This document shows positions 53,197 to 61,624 of a stretch of DNA of 61,624 bases, in pieces. The notes below the pieces were generated by a model, which saw only the letters and a list, made by a program, of their open reading frames with translations, did not search any database and was not told where the DNA came from. Each line of letters opens with the position of its first letter. Positions within the stretch are counted from its first letter, which is position 1. Source of the DNA: Bacteroidota bacterium (GTDB lineage: Bacteria; Bacteroidota; Bacteroidia; Sphingobacteriales; Sphingobacteriaceae). A program made the position numbers and the translations under genes. The stretch covers positions 1 through 61,624 of the forward strand of contig JABDDX010000005.1 of the NCBI GenBank assembly GCA_013287375.1, read 5' to 3'.

Positions 53197-54057
53197 TCAG
53201 CTCAAATTTGCGAGTTGGTACTCTTTTGGTGTCAACCCATACTCTTTTTTGAAGGCAAGGATAAAACTAGACTGATTGGAATAGCCCACTTGCCCATAGA
53301 CGGAGCCGGGTCGCTCATGCGGCTGTTTAAGCAGATTGGCCGCCAGAAGTATTTTTTGCCGGGTCAACCACCGTTGCGGAGATGTGCCATAGATATTTAA
53401 AAATTTACGCTTAAAGGTTGAAAGGCTGGTGTTGCACAAAAATGCCAACTCATCTAATGTAATCGGGGTCGTAATATGACTTTCGGCTGCTTTACGAAAC
53501 AGCATATCTCCATTATCCTTTGCGATCATCGACAACGATTGAAGCTTTTCGGGATTAGTTTGCAGCAGATATAACAATAGTTCTTCCAGCTTTAGCTGTT
53601 TAAGCTGATCTGAAAACATCGACGGTGATTCTAATAAAAGCAGGATTGAATTGATATAGTTTCTTATGAATACATCCTGGCGGTAGGTTATAAATGGCTG
53701 CTTGGCATTTTCTTTTAATTTCCCATTACTCCCGGTTGTATATTTAATATAGAAGTCGGCTAAAACTTCGTTGGTAAAATAGAGCACCAGATTATGAAAA
53801 AGGCCTTGTTCCGGAAGTGCCTGGGAGATAAGTGAGCTTCCCTTGGAAAGGATCATCATTTCACCAGCTTCGAGTGCGGTAATATTGTAAACATCAATGA
53901 TTGTCTTTTTTCCGGCTATGATAATATCCACCATATTCTGATGAATGATGCTTTTGTTTTTTGCCGAACTGGTTGGCGATTGGTGTGTATGTATGATAAC
54001 TGGTTTGCCCTGCTCTCCAGTTAAAAAGAAATCGCTAGGGAGATTATAAATTACCAA
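53197..54057 (-). CDS. AraC-family transcriptional regulator
   Basis: 286 residues. The start is TTG at 54057; an in-frame stop lies three codons upstream and no suitable ATG exists. The N-terminal half looks like a cupin-type sensing domain (MVDIIIAGKKTIIDV, GEMMILSKGSSLISQ). The C-terminal double HTH is clear: LDELAFLCNTSLSTFKRKF and the second helix VYGQVGYSNQSSFILAFKKE, then YGLTPKEYQ. It probably regulates the downstream NTF2-like gene and perhaps others. No operator is obvious. Confidence 0.9.
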   Translation of the reverse strand: MVIYNLPSDFFLTGEQGKPVIIHTHQSPTSSAKNKSIIHQNMVDIIIAGKKTIIDVYNITALEAGEMMILSKGSSLISQALPEQGLFHNLVLYFTNEVLADFYIKYTTGSNGKLKENAKQPFITYRQDVFIRNYINSILLLLESPSMFSDQLKQLKLEELLLYLLQTNPEKLQSLSMIAKDNGDMLFRKAAESHITTPITLDELAFLCNTSLSTFKRKFLNIYGTSPQRWLTRQKILLAANLLKQPHERPGSVYGQVGYSNQSSFILAFKKEYGLTPKEYQLANLS

Positions 54058-54548
54058 TGCCTTTCAAATTATAGATTAGCAAATTTAAACAATTAATTTA
54101 AAGGTCATTACGATACATGTTTATGGAAAGGACATCTGAAACTATTGGCTCTTTAGTTCATAAATTTCTTTAATAATTCTTAAAATTTCTTGCAGGTGTT
54201 CTAACCGACTCCCTTCATCCCCGCTAAGATGCTATTGTATCAAATTTATCAAAAGGTTGCTCGATTTCGAGCAACCTTTTTTTTGAGCACTACTAAGCTA
54301 TGTGAAAAAGCAGAATTAATTTAACGCGTTATTTTTTTATTATTCTCAATCTATAAGATAAATATGGTGTATTGATCACCACGCGAAATTATACGTCATC
54401 TGAAGCCGTGACAGAAAAAATAATAATACTTTTAACTAAATAAAAGGTTAAGAGGCAACAAAAGCAGTCATTAACTGTTGACTTTGTTCGTTACCAACTT
54501 ATAATCTGTGTTCTCAAATATTAAATAGTTAAAGCCAGAAAAATAGAA
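54058..54548. other. 490-bp divergent gap with an orphan terminator
   Basis: There is no convincing gene between the AraC regulator and the aldehyde dehydrogenase. A strong plus-strand terminator (54251-54284) has no gene in front of it. The 5' part contains the unusually GC-rich stretch ACTCCCTTCATCCCCGC (54209-54225) in an AT-rich background. Confidence 0.5.
54251..54284 (+). terminator. Strong orphan rho-independent terminator
   Basis: 14-bp perfect stem AAAAGGTTGCTCGA / TCGAGCAACCTTTT with a 2-nt loop and a run of eight Ts (54277-54284). No coding gene ends upstream on the plus strand within 190 bp, so it may end a small RNA or a removed gene. Confidence 0.75.
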
Positions 54549-55868
54549 ATGGATACAAATCAAAAAGAGTATATAACAGGGGTGTTTCAAAGTCAAAAAA
54601 AGTTCTTTGCAATGCGGAAAACCCAATCAGTTGATTTCAGAATTCAGCAGCTTGAGAATTTAAAAAAAGCATTTATAGGGAATACTGATGCCATTTGCGA
54701 CGCCATGTTCACTGATTTGGGGAAAAGCAGACCAGAGACCGAGTATGCTGAAATAAAAATAGTTTTGGATGAACTGGATTACTGTCTTGACAATCTTGAA
54801 AGCTGGGCTAAGCCTATTGAGATGCCTTCAAGGCAACATGTCTCAGGTGGTGAAATTGTAAGTAAGGTAACCTTTCAGCCGTATGGGGTTAGCTATATTG
54901 TAGGTCCCTTCAATTATCCTGTTCAATTGACATTTAGCCCTTTATTGGGTGCTATAATGGGCGGAAATACCGCTATCATCAAGCCATCGGAGAATACACC
55001 AAATGTTGCTGCTGTTATTGAAAAGATAGTGAGGGATGCATTTTCTCCTGACTATGTATCGGTGATACAGGGCTCAATAGAGGAAAATACGCTTTTATTA
55101 AGCTTGAAATTTGACTATATCTTCTTTACAGGAAGCCCCAACGTGGGAAAGATCGTAATGAAGGCCGCCGCTGAGCAGCTAATCCCACTGACATTGGAAC
55201 TGGGCGGAAAATCGCCGACTATTGTGCATAAGGATGCCAACCTTGACAAGGCGGTTGAAAGGATTGCGAGAGGCAAATGGATGAACTGTGGCCAAACCTG
55301 TGTAGCCCCTGATTATATTTATGTACACGAATCAATAAAGGAGGAGTTGATCCAGCGATTTAAGACCCATCTCCAGAAAACCTACGATGGTAATTCGCTG
55401 GGGAAGATTGGCAAAATTGTCTCACAGCAACAGGTGAGGAATCTCGCGGGTTATTTGGATGCAGCGAAAGAAAAAGTGGTGTATGGTGGTAAGCATGATC
55501 TGGAAACGCGTTATTTTGAGGCGACATTAATGGATAATGTTGTTTGGAAGGACGCGGTAATGCAACAGGAAATATTTGGGCCAATTCTTCCATTTCTGGC
55601 CTATTCAGATATTAAAGTGGTCCTTGATGAGATCAATTCCCGCCCTAAACCCTTAGCATTATATGTATTCTCTGAGGATAAAGATTTTGCAGAAGATGTT
55701 TTAAACAGGACCACAAGTGGTGATGCTGAAATTAATAGTACAATAATACATGTAGGAATACATTTTTTACCCTTTGGCGGTGTAGGAACTTCGGGAATAG
55801 GTAAATATCATGGACAATATAGTTTCCAGACTTTCAGCCATATGAGATCTGTATTAGAGATAAGGTAA
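54549..55868 (+). CDS. Aldehyde dehydrogenase, class-3-like
   Basis: 439 residues, short for the superfamily and typical of ALDH3/coniferyl-aldehyde types. Cofactor-site IVGPFNYPVQLTFSPLLGA, FTGSPNVGKIVMKAA, catalytic Glu in LELGGKSPTIVH and catalytic Cys in NCGQTCVAPDYIY, and the late LPFGGVGTSGIGKYHG. It oxidises medium-chain or aromatic aldehydes with NAD(P). The gene has no close same-strand upstream neighbour and ends at a perfect 19-bp terminator. Confidence 0.93.
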   Translation: MDTNQKEYITGVFQSQKKFFAMRKTQSVDFRIQQLENLKKAFIGNTDAICDAMFTDLGKSRPETEYAEIKIVLDELDYCLDNLESWAKPIEMPSRQHVSGGEIVSKVTFQPYGVSYIVGPFNYPVQLTFSPLLGAIMGGNTAIIKPSENTPNVAAVIEKIVRDAFSPDYVSVIQGSIEENTLLLSLKFDYIFFTGSPNVGKIVMKAAAEQLIPLTLELGGKSPTIVHKDANLDKAVERIARGKWMNCGQTCVAPDYIYVHESIKEELIQRFKTHLQKTYDGNSLGKIGKIVSQQQVRNLAGYLDAAKEKVVYGGKHDLETRYFEATLMDNVVWKDAVMQQEIFGPILPFLAYSDIKVVLDEINSRPKPLALYVFSEDKDFAEDVLNRTTSGDAEINSTIIHVGIHFLPFGGVGTSGIGKYHGQYSFQTFSHMRSVLEIR

Positions 55869-55913
55869 TCTCTTCAAAAAAAAATGTTCGACATTTAGTG
55901 ATTGTGAATACTG

Positions 55914-55952
55914 AACCGGAGTAATTACTTTTTAAAAGTAATTACTCCGGTT
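55914..55952 (+). terminator. Terminator of the aldehyde dehydrogenase gene
   Basis: Perfect 19-bp arms AACCGGAGTAATTACTTTT (55914-55932) and 55934-55952 around one T, followed by TTTAT. It lies 45 bp after the stop. Confidence 0.8.
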
Positions 55953-56102
55953 TTTATATGATTAACTCGCCTTTACATATAATGGATTATAGGTATTGAA
56001 TAGATTTCTTATAGTTAAGGCGGCATTTACCGTGGTTTATACACCAAATAATCATCCCCAATTTTAAAATTTCGGTCAAATACAGTCCACTGGTACTGCA
56101 GG

Positions 56103-56124
56103 TTTACGTAAACGTTTACGTAAA
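56103..56124. promoter_or_regulatory. LacI-type palindromic operator, copy 1
   Basis: A perfect 22-bp palindrome with core CGTAAACGTTTACG at 56107-56120, the CG-centred symmetric type bound by LacI/GalR regulators. It lies about 200 bp upstream of the metallophosphoesterase. The core plus seven following bases also occurs before the LacI gene (58437-58457). Confidence 0.75.
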
Positions 56125-56325
56125 TAAGTTTTAAGCATAAACGCAACAATGCTGAAATTTTAACAATTTAGTCAACAATATAAATTGCCGTAATCAATAA
56201 CATTATTAGTGTTAGTTTATATTAAAAGTTGAAGACCTTTTCAATACAGATATATATCCATTGTGAAAATAGCGTATAAATAAACCAATTACATCACCCA
56301 TTATTTTTATTAAAAACTCATCGAG

Positions 56326-57306
56326 ATGGAACGCAGAGATTTTGTTAAAAACACCGCGATTATTGCTATAGGTGCATCATTAGTAGGGCCTTTTATAGCT
56401 TCGGCAAAGTCAGAAATAACACATTTACAGAGCGATGATTTATCATCATCTGTATTGCAGGATGATTACACGCTACACTTTATGGCAATAGGCGACTGGG
56501 GGCGCAATGGAGAATATGATCAATTACAGGTGGCGCAACAAATGGGTTTATGGGGAGTTTCGCACCCGAATAATTTTGTGATATCAGTCGGTGATAATTT
56601 TTACCCCAAGGGTGTCATCAGCGAGCAGGACCCCTTATTTCACTACTCGTTTGAAAATGTATATACCGCGCATTCGCTGCAATGTGATTGGTACCCGGTT
56701 TTAGGTAATCACGATCATTTAGCCGATGCAGATGCGCAAGTGCGTTACAGTAAAGTAAGCCGCCGCTGGGACATGCCAGCCACCTATTATTCAAAGGAGA
56801 TTAGCCTAAGTAAAGATGTTAATATAAAGGACAAGGTACTTTTTATAATGATGGACACCGACTGCTTTATGCACGAGGATAAAGAGGAGTATTCAGCAAC
56901 GCAAATAGCGTGGCTAAAAAACACTTTGGCAAATGCCTCTGCCGATGTAAAATGGAAAATTGTAGTAGGGCATCATCCTTGTTATACTGCCGGCCCGCGT
57001 ATTAATAATTATGATACCCTAACCGTTCGGCAGAAGCTGACAAACATATTTGACGATTATAAAGTTGATGTTTATTTGTCCGGGCATGATCACTCCCTGC
57101 AGCATCTTAAACCAGATAATTTTGTTCACCAATTTATTTCAGGTGCAGGTTCAGAGCTCACTGCGGTAACTCCGGGCGTTCCTGGTAGCCGTTTCCAAGC
57201 TTCGGAAAATGGTTTTATGTATTTTTCTTTGGATAGTAAAAGGTTAAATGTTAAAGCTATAAATAATATCGGTACGATGTTATACGAAACAGAGCTTACC
57301 AAGTAG
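56326..57306 (+). CDS. Exported metallophosphoesterase (purple acid phosphatase-like)
   Basis: 326 residues. A leader with twin Arg (MERRDFVKNTAIIAIGASLV) suggests Tat export. Dimetal motifs in order: FMAIGDWGRNGEYDQ, VISVGDNFYPKG, VLGNHDHLAD, IVVGHHPCYTAG and YLSGHDHSLQH. Length and motif set match tartrate-resistant (ACP5-type) purple acid phosphatases, which act on phosphomonoesters outside the cytoplasm. An operator about 200 bp upstream suggests control by the LacI regulator at 57376. The regulator and SusC genes nearby make a glycan-phosphate substrate plausible, by inference. Confidence 0.92.
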   Translation: MERRDFVKNTAIIAIGASLVGPFIASAKSEITHLQSDDLSSSVLQDDYTLHFMAIGDWGRNGEYDQLQVAQQMGLWGVSHPNNFVISVGDNFYPKGVISEQDPLFHYSFENVYTAHSLQCDWYPVLGNHDHLADADAQVRYSKVSRRWDMPATYYSKEISLSKDVNIKDKVLFIMMDTDCFMHEDKEEYSATQIAWLKNTLANASADVKWKIVVGHHPCYTAGPRINNYDTLTVRQKLTNIFDDYKVDVYLSGHDHSLQHLKPDNFVHQFISGAGSELTAVTPGVPGSRFQASENGFMYFSLDSKRLNVKAINNIGTMLYETELTK

Positions 57307-57375
57307 GAGACAAGCTTCCATCGGCAATAAATGTTATAATTAATACATTACCAAAATAATGTTCTGAGGCTTCTA

Positions 57376-58386
57376 TTATAAGATGGCCCTTGTGGATTCC
57401 CTTTTTATAAGATTGGATTTTAATATAATGGTTTCATTAGGCTCATACCATCGTTTGTTAAATATTTTAAATAAAATGCCTGCCGCTTCTAAACCTATTT
57501 CAAAAGCCGGTTGGTTGATTGTAGTAAGCGATGGATTAAGTAACTCGGCGTGAGCAAGGTTTGAGAAGCTAATGAGTTTTAAATCATTAGGTATATTTAA
57601 TTGCAGTTCCTTGCAGGCAAAGTAGCAAGGCATTGCAAGCTCCTCTATAGATGATAATATACCATCTGGTTTTTGTTCAGCAATAAAATTTTTAATAAGT
57701 GCGTAATTTTCATCATTGTTTGCGCCGCTTTGCATAATTAATCCTTTATCATCCTGGAGAACATTGCATTTTAAGGCGTCAAGATACCCCTGCAGCCGGT
57801 TTTTACCTGTTGATAAAGTGTTAAGGGCTAATAAATATCCTATTTTTTTGCAACCATTTTCAATAAGATGTTGTACGGCGTTATAGGCACTTTCGTAATC
57901 GTCGGTGATGATTTTTACCCCTTCAATGTCATCGTGTACCCTGTCAAAGAAAACCACCGGTAATTGATCGCTTATTCTTTTAAGCTGCTCTTTGTCAACA
58001 TTTTCACAAGCAAGGGATATTAAAATACCATCAACGCGCCCACTTAGAAGGCGCATCAGAAAAGATGTTTCAATTTCGCTGCTCTCATGCGTTTGGTAAA
58101 TCAATACATGATAATCCCGCTCTCGTGCTACTTCTTCAATACCGTTAATGGCAAGTGAAAAAAAGTTATTGGCAATCTCAGGTACTATTACCGCAATTGT
58201 TTTACTTTTTTGCTTGCGCAGGCTGCTGGCAAATGGATTGGGTTCATAGTTGAGCTTTTTGGCCATTTCATGCACCCTAATCTTGGTTTCACGGCTAATC
58301 TCGTGACTATCGCGGAGAGCTCTCGAAACTGTTGCCGCTGATAAATTCAGTTCAAAGGCAAGCTTTTTTATATTAACTGCTCCCAT
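57376..58386 (-). CDS. LacI-family transcriptional regulator
   Basis: 336 residues. Start 58386 (MGAVNIKKLAFELNLSAATV) is the normal LacI N-terminus; an upstream in-frame ATG at 58527 would read through the operator. The HTH and hinge (SRALRDSHEISRETKIRVHE, then MAKKLNYEPNPFASSL) precede a periplasmic-binding-protein-like effector domain (KTIAVIVPEIANNFFSLAIN). It likely binds a sugar. Its operator lies 50 bp upstream at 58437-58450, so it probably represses itself and the divergent susC gene. Confidence 0.93.
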   Translation of the reverse strand: MGAVNIKKLAFELNLSAATVSRALRDSHEISRETKIRVHEMAKKLNYEPNPFASSLRKQKSKTIAVIVPEIANNFFSLAINGIEEVARERDYHVLIYQTHESSEIETSFLMRLLSGRVDGILISLACENVDKEQLKRISDQLPVVFFDRVHDDIEGVKIITDDYESAYNAVQHLIENGCKKIGYLLALNTLSTGKNRLQGYLDALKCNVLQDDKGLIMQSGANNDENYALIKNFIAEQKPDGILSSIEELAMPCYFACKELQLNIPNDLKLISFSNLAHAELLNPSLTTINQPAFEIGLEAAGILFKIFNKRWYEPNETIILKSNLIKRESTRAIL

Positions 58387-58713
58387 TTTTATAAGTATTA
58401 TACATTGGTTTATTAGTGTGTAATATACTATTATTCCGTAAACGTTTACGTAAATAAATACTGTCAAATTGATAAAAGCGATTTCTAAAATTTTCACTTT
58501 TAGATAATCTTGTAATTTGAATGTCACAAAAAAAGCGAGTTTTAAGCGGCATTTACTTAACCAGACAACTTGTACTCAAGTAAACCTTTGCTACCAATTT
58601 TAAATAATAATTCGTTTATAAGTGTTTTTTAAACATTTATTGAATATTAAACTAATGTATTGTACTTAGCTTGTAATTAAGCTATAAAAAAGTCACCAAT
58701 TAAATAAACCAAT
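58387..58713. other. Divergent lacI-susC promoter region
   Basis: 327 bp containing the LacI-type operator (58437-58457) near the regulator side. The susC-proximal 250 bp are AT-rich with no further copy of the operator and no gene seen. Confidence 0.6.
58437..58450. promoter_or_regulatory. LacI-type palindromic operator, copy 2
   Basis: CGTAAACGTTTACG, identical to the core at 56107-56120 and followed by the same TAAATAA. It lies 51 bp upstream of the lacI start codon, positioned for autoregulation and for control of the divergent susC. Confidence 0.75.
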
Positions 58714-61624
58714 ATGATAACAATTAGACACAAACTATTTATGGCAAGGTACCTGTTTGGAATCTTGTTTGTATTGATGCTTTTTTGCTTTAGCAATACG
58801 TGGGCACAAACCGGCCCTGTTAAAGGCACTGTAAAAGATGTACAAGGCGGCCCGCTACCTGGTGTAACTATACAGGTAAAGGGTAGCAACAAATCAACCT
58901 CAAGCTCAATTAATGGAAAGTTCTCCATTGATGCTGCAAAAGGTAGCGTATTGCAATTTCGCTTTATTGGTTATCAGCCAATGGAGGTAACAGTAAGTGG
59001 CGACAACCAAATTAATATAACACTTACTGAGAATCAAAAAACACTTAATGATGTTGTGGTAGTAGGTTATGGCACCAGCAGTAAGAAGAACCTGTCAAGC
59101 GCTATTACTACTATAAAGCCGGAAGACCTGAACAAAGGCGCTATTGCTGATGTTGGACAGTTGCTGCAAGGTAAAGTAGCTGGCTTAAATATAACCGCCA
59201 GTGGCGACCCTAATCAACCCGCTGCAGTGATCTTACGTGGTGCCTCTACAGTTAATAGCCCGGGAGCTCCGTTTTATGTTATAGATGGTATACCCGGCGC
59301 TGATATCACGGCGGTTGCACCTGCTGACATTGAGTCGGTTGACGTATTGAAAGATGCTGCTGCTACAGCAATTTATGGCAATAGGGCCGCCAGTGGTGTT
59401 ATCATGATTACTACTAAACATGGCAAAAAGGGCCAGTCGCAGGTAACCTATAGTGGTTATGTGGCACAGGAGAAAGTAGCGAGTAGTCTTGATTTAATGA
59501 ATGCCAGCCAATTGCGCGCTTATGCTGCCGCAAATAAGCTAACGTTTTCTCCCAACGATGATGTTAGTCCCGGTAATATTAACACGAACTGGATGAAGGC
59601 AATTGAGCGTTCTTCAGGCTTTACTCAAAATCACAACTTATCATTTAGCGGCGGAGCAGATCACACTACTTATAGCGCCAGCCTCAACTACCTTGATAAA
59701 CAGGGCATCTTGTCGGCCAGTTCGCTGCAGCGTGTTATTGGTCGTGTTAATATTGACCATTATACCTGGGATGATAAAATCAAATTCAGCCTTAATGTCT
59801 CTAATTCTGCAAGTACATCAAACAATGAACCATTGCAAAATATTGTGTTGCTACAAGCTGCAAAGCACTTGCCAATTTCGCCTGTATATAATGCTAATGG
59901 CTCGTACTTTGAAAATCTGAATACCACAGGATATTTTAACCCGGTGGCTATGGTTGCCAATTCACAAGATCAAACCAAATACAATGTGTTAATGGGTAGT
60001 TTTAATACCCAGGTAAAATTACCATTCAATTTAACCTACAATGTAAACTTATCTTACCAAAAAACATCGACCTTGCATGGCGAGTTTTATAGCAGCTATT
60101 TTAGCAATTATCCTACATCCAACTTTTATAATAACCCCGATCCTGGGTTGGGCATTGCACATACGCTTATTGGCTCGTTATTTGGAACCGATGGTTCGGC
60201 CTTACGTAGCGACTACTCAAATACCGCTAAAACACTGGAAACTTTCCTGAGTTGGGATAAACATTTTGGCGACCATAGCTTAAATGCTGTTTTAGGCTAT
60301 TCTTACGAAGATAATATATATGGCGATGGGTTTGAGGCGTCAAGTACTAACTTTCCTACCGATAATATTGGTTTTCAGAACCTAACTCTGGGTAATCCAT
60401 ACGCTATATCAGCATATCGTATCAACTTGGGTAATGACCTGACTTACGGCGAAACCCTGCTGATTTCTGATTTTTTCAGACTAAACTACAACTATAAAGA
60501 AAAATACTTATTACAGGGTTCGATACGCCGAGACGGTAGTTCCGTATTTGGTGATAATCATCATTGGGGAACATTTCCATCGGCTAGCGCTGCCTGGCGT
60601 ATCACCCAGGAAGATTTCATGAAAGACCAAACAATTTTCTCTGATCTTAAGTTGCGCGCCAGTTATGGTGTTACCGGTAATTCGGCAGGTATTGGTGCAT
60701 ATACTGCTAAATTGGTCTACGGCATCTCGGGCACTTATTATAACAATGGTGTGCAAGCTGCCGCATATGGGCCTGTACAAGGTTCAAACCCTAATTTACA
60801 GTGGGAAAAAACCGCTACTACCAACTTAGGCCTTGATTTTGGCATATTAAAAGGTAGGGTAACAGGTACACTTGATGTATATAACAAAAATACTACAGGT
60901 ATGTTGTTTGACTACTCGGTGTCACAATCACTGGTGCCGGGTGGCAAAATATGGGCTAATGGTGGCAGCATCAATAACAAGGGTATCGAGTTCGCGCTGA
61001 GTGCTACGCCTATAATTACCAGTAATTTCTCATGGGCATCGTCTTTTAACATCGCGTATAATAAAAATGAGATAACCAGTTTATCCGGCCCTTACGGCAA
61101 TAGCGATCAGACACTTTATTCCGATCCGGAAGGGCCGGGCCAAACAGGTGCTACCTTGCAGATTTTAAAAGTTGGGCAACCACTTGGCGAGTTCTATTCC
61201 TTTAAATATGCCGGAAAGGATGCAAACGGCAATTCACTTTTTTATACTCCGGGTGGTGGAACCACAACTTCACCAACGATAAAAACCGACTACTTTTATT
61301 TGGGTAGTCCTCAACCCAATATATTAACCGGTTGGAGTAATACATTCAAGTATAAAAACTTTGATTTAGGATTTTTCTTCAGAGGTACTTTTGGCAACAA
61401 AATATTTGACGCTACCCGCGCCGATTTATCTTATGTTGCGGCAGCTGCCACCAATAATATACTGGTGAGTGCAGCAAACGACAAAGCAACCGATACTAAA
61501 AATTCTTATTACTCAAGCAGATACGTAGAAAATGGTTCCTACGTTCGTTTGGATAATGCGACATTCGGTTACACACTTAGGAATCCGTTTAAGAATATTA
61601 GTAGTATGAGGCTATATTTCACGG
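58714..61624 (+). CDS. SusC/RagA-family TonB-linked outer-membrane protein (runs off right edge)
   Basis: Open from ATG 58714 to the window end: 970 codons without a stop. Signal peptide LMLFCFSNTWAQT, then the carboxypeptidase-regulatory-like domain (GPVKGTVKDVQGGPLPGVTI). The TonB-box region LNDVVVVGYGTSSKKNLSS leads into the plug, with the SusC signature LRGASTVNSPGAPFYVIDG and VDVLKDAAATAIYGNRAASG. A beta-barrel follows. It imports glycan oligosaccharides with an SusD partner expected just downstream. LacI-linked control places it in a polysaccharide utilisation locus whose remainder is outside the window. Confidence 0.95.
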   Translation, partial: MITIRHKLFMARYLFGILFVLMLFCFSNTWAQTGPVKGTVKDVQGGPLPGVTIQVKGSNKSTSSSINGKFSIDAAKGSVLQFRFIGYQPMEVTVSGDNQINITLTENQKTLNDVVVVGYGTSSKKNLSSAITTIKPEDLNKGAIADVGQLLQGKVAGLNITASGDPNQPAAVILRGASTVNSPGAPFYVIDGIPGADITAVAPADIESVDVLKDAAATAIYGNRAASGVIMITTKHGKKGQSQVTYSGYVAQEKVASSLDLMNASQLRAYAAANKLTFSPNDDVSPGNINTNWMKAIERSSGFTQNHNLSFSGGADHTTYSASLNYLDKQGILSASSLQRVIGRVNIDHYTWDDKIKFSLNVSNSASTSNNEPLQNIVLLQAAKHLPISPVYNANGSYFENLNTTGYFNPVAMVANSQDQTKYNVLMGSFNTQVKLPFNLTYNVNLSYQKTSTLHGEFYSSYFSNYPTSNFYNNPDPGLGIAHTLIGSLFGTDGSALRSDYSNTAKTLETFLSWDKHFGDHSLNAVLGYSYEDNIYGDGFEASSTNFPTDNIGFQNLTLGNPYAISAYRINLGNDLTYGETLLISDFFRLNYNYKEKYLLQGSIRRDGSSVFGDNHHWGTFPSASAAWRITQEDFMKDQTIFSDLKLRASYGVTGNSAGIGAYTAKLVYGISGTYYNNGVQAAAYGPVQGSNPNLQWEKTATTNLGLDFGILKGRVTGTLDVYNKNTTGMLFDYSVSQSLVPGGKIWANGGSINNKGIEFALSATPIITSNFSWASSFNIAYNKNEITSLSGPYGNSDQTLYSDPEGPGQTGATLQILKVGQPLGEFYSFKYAGKDANGNSLFYTPGGGTTTSPTIKTDYFYLGSPQPNILTGWSNTFKYKNFDLGFFFRGTFGNKIFDATRADLSYVAAAATNNILVSAANDKATDTKNSYYSSRYVENGSYVRLDNATFGYTLRNPFKNISSMRLYFT

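Larger units (their letters stand above)
55869..56325. other. Gap holding a terminator and a LacI-type operator
   Basis: 457 bp between the aldehyde dehydrogenase and the metallophosphoesterase. It contains the terminator at 55914-55952 and the 22-bp palindromic operator at 56103-56124; the remaining about 200 bp before the next gene are AT-rich with no gene seen. Confidence 0.6.

Noticed and set aside
58387..58527. Extended N-terminus of the LacI regulator from ATG 58527
   Set aside because: Would translate through the operator and adds hydrophobic residues absent from LacI proteins.
59603..59920. 105-codon plus frame within susC
   Set aside because: Out of frame with the continuous SusC reading frame that spans the region.

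Overview
The window is a chromosomal segment of a Bacteroidota bacterium, most likely Sphingobacteriaceae (Mucilaginibacter/Pedobacter type). The evidence is a SusC/RagA outer-membrane protein, paired DUF3857 transglutaminase-like proteins, TAnnTTTG (-7) promoter boxes, few Shine-Dalgarno sites, several TTG/GTG starts and recognisable homologues throughout. The genus is an inference from protein resemblance, not a computed placement. I see no prophage, transposase, CRISPR array or rRNA. There is one tRNA, tRNA-Ser(GCT).

Layout. 1-6062: a gene tail, a HAD-like protein with altered catalytic residues, an S41 peptidase lipoprotein and Smc. 6063-9164: palindromic repeats, an AidA/PixA inclusion-body-type protein, an NAD(P)-binding oxidoreductase and a PhzF isomerase. 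9317-16930: exported M1 aminopeptidase, an orphan antitoxin-like protein, YyaL-type thioredoxin protein with a SlyD-like isomerase, a hypothetical, and an acyl desaturase followed by a small basic secreted peptide. 17184-25621: eight same-strand genes, probably one catabolic operon: a beta-propeller protein, three sugar-phosphate-isomerase-type TIM barrels, two Gfo/Idh/MocA oxidoreductases, a cytochrome c lipoprotein and a DUF1080 3-keto-glycoside hydrolase. I read it as a largely periplasmic route that oxidises glycosides at C3 and then breaks the glycosidic bond. 25848-32061: a large macroglobulin/TonB-plug-like exported protein, several small proteins, YbjQ, and a TPR/HisKA sensor gene split by a frameshift.

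32062-52316: mainly housekeeping: DinB-like, MutS (TTG start), NlpC/P60 lipoprotein, two DUF3857 proteins, a DnaQ-like exonuclease, QueG, polysaccharide deacetylase, an exported Gfo/Idh/MocA protein, RuvB, a Dpm1-type glycosyltransferase, a POT peptide transporter, thiolase and a 7TM-HD phosphohydrolase. 52416-55868: tRNA-Ser, an AraC regulator with an NTF2-like gene, and a class-3-like aldehyde dehydrogenase. 56326-61624: a Tat-exported metallophosphoesterase, a LacI regulator and the start of a SusC gene. Two near-identical palindromic operators (56103-56124 and 58437-58450) link these into a probable regulon that continues past the right edge.

The gaps are unusually rich in structure: REP-like elements of at least two sequence families, tandem short hairpins, a perfect 20-bp and a perfect 26-bp stem, and several low-complexity inverted repeats built from a few short words. 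The most interesting points are the 3-keto-glycoside operon with its built-in cytochrome, the LacI operator pair, the degenerate HAD and DUF3857 active sites, the frameshifted kinase lacking an ATPase domain, a recurrent '-7 box, 4-5 nt, ATG' arrangement suggesting leaderless mRNAs, and the word-like intergenic hairpins.
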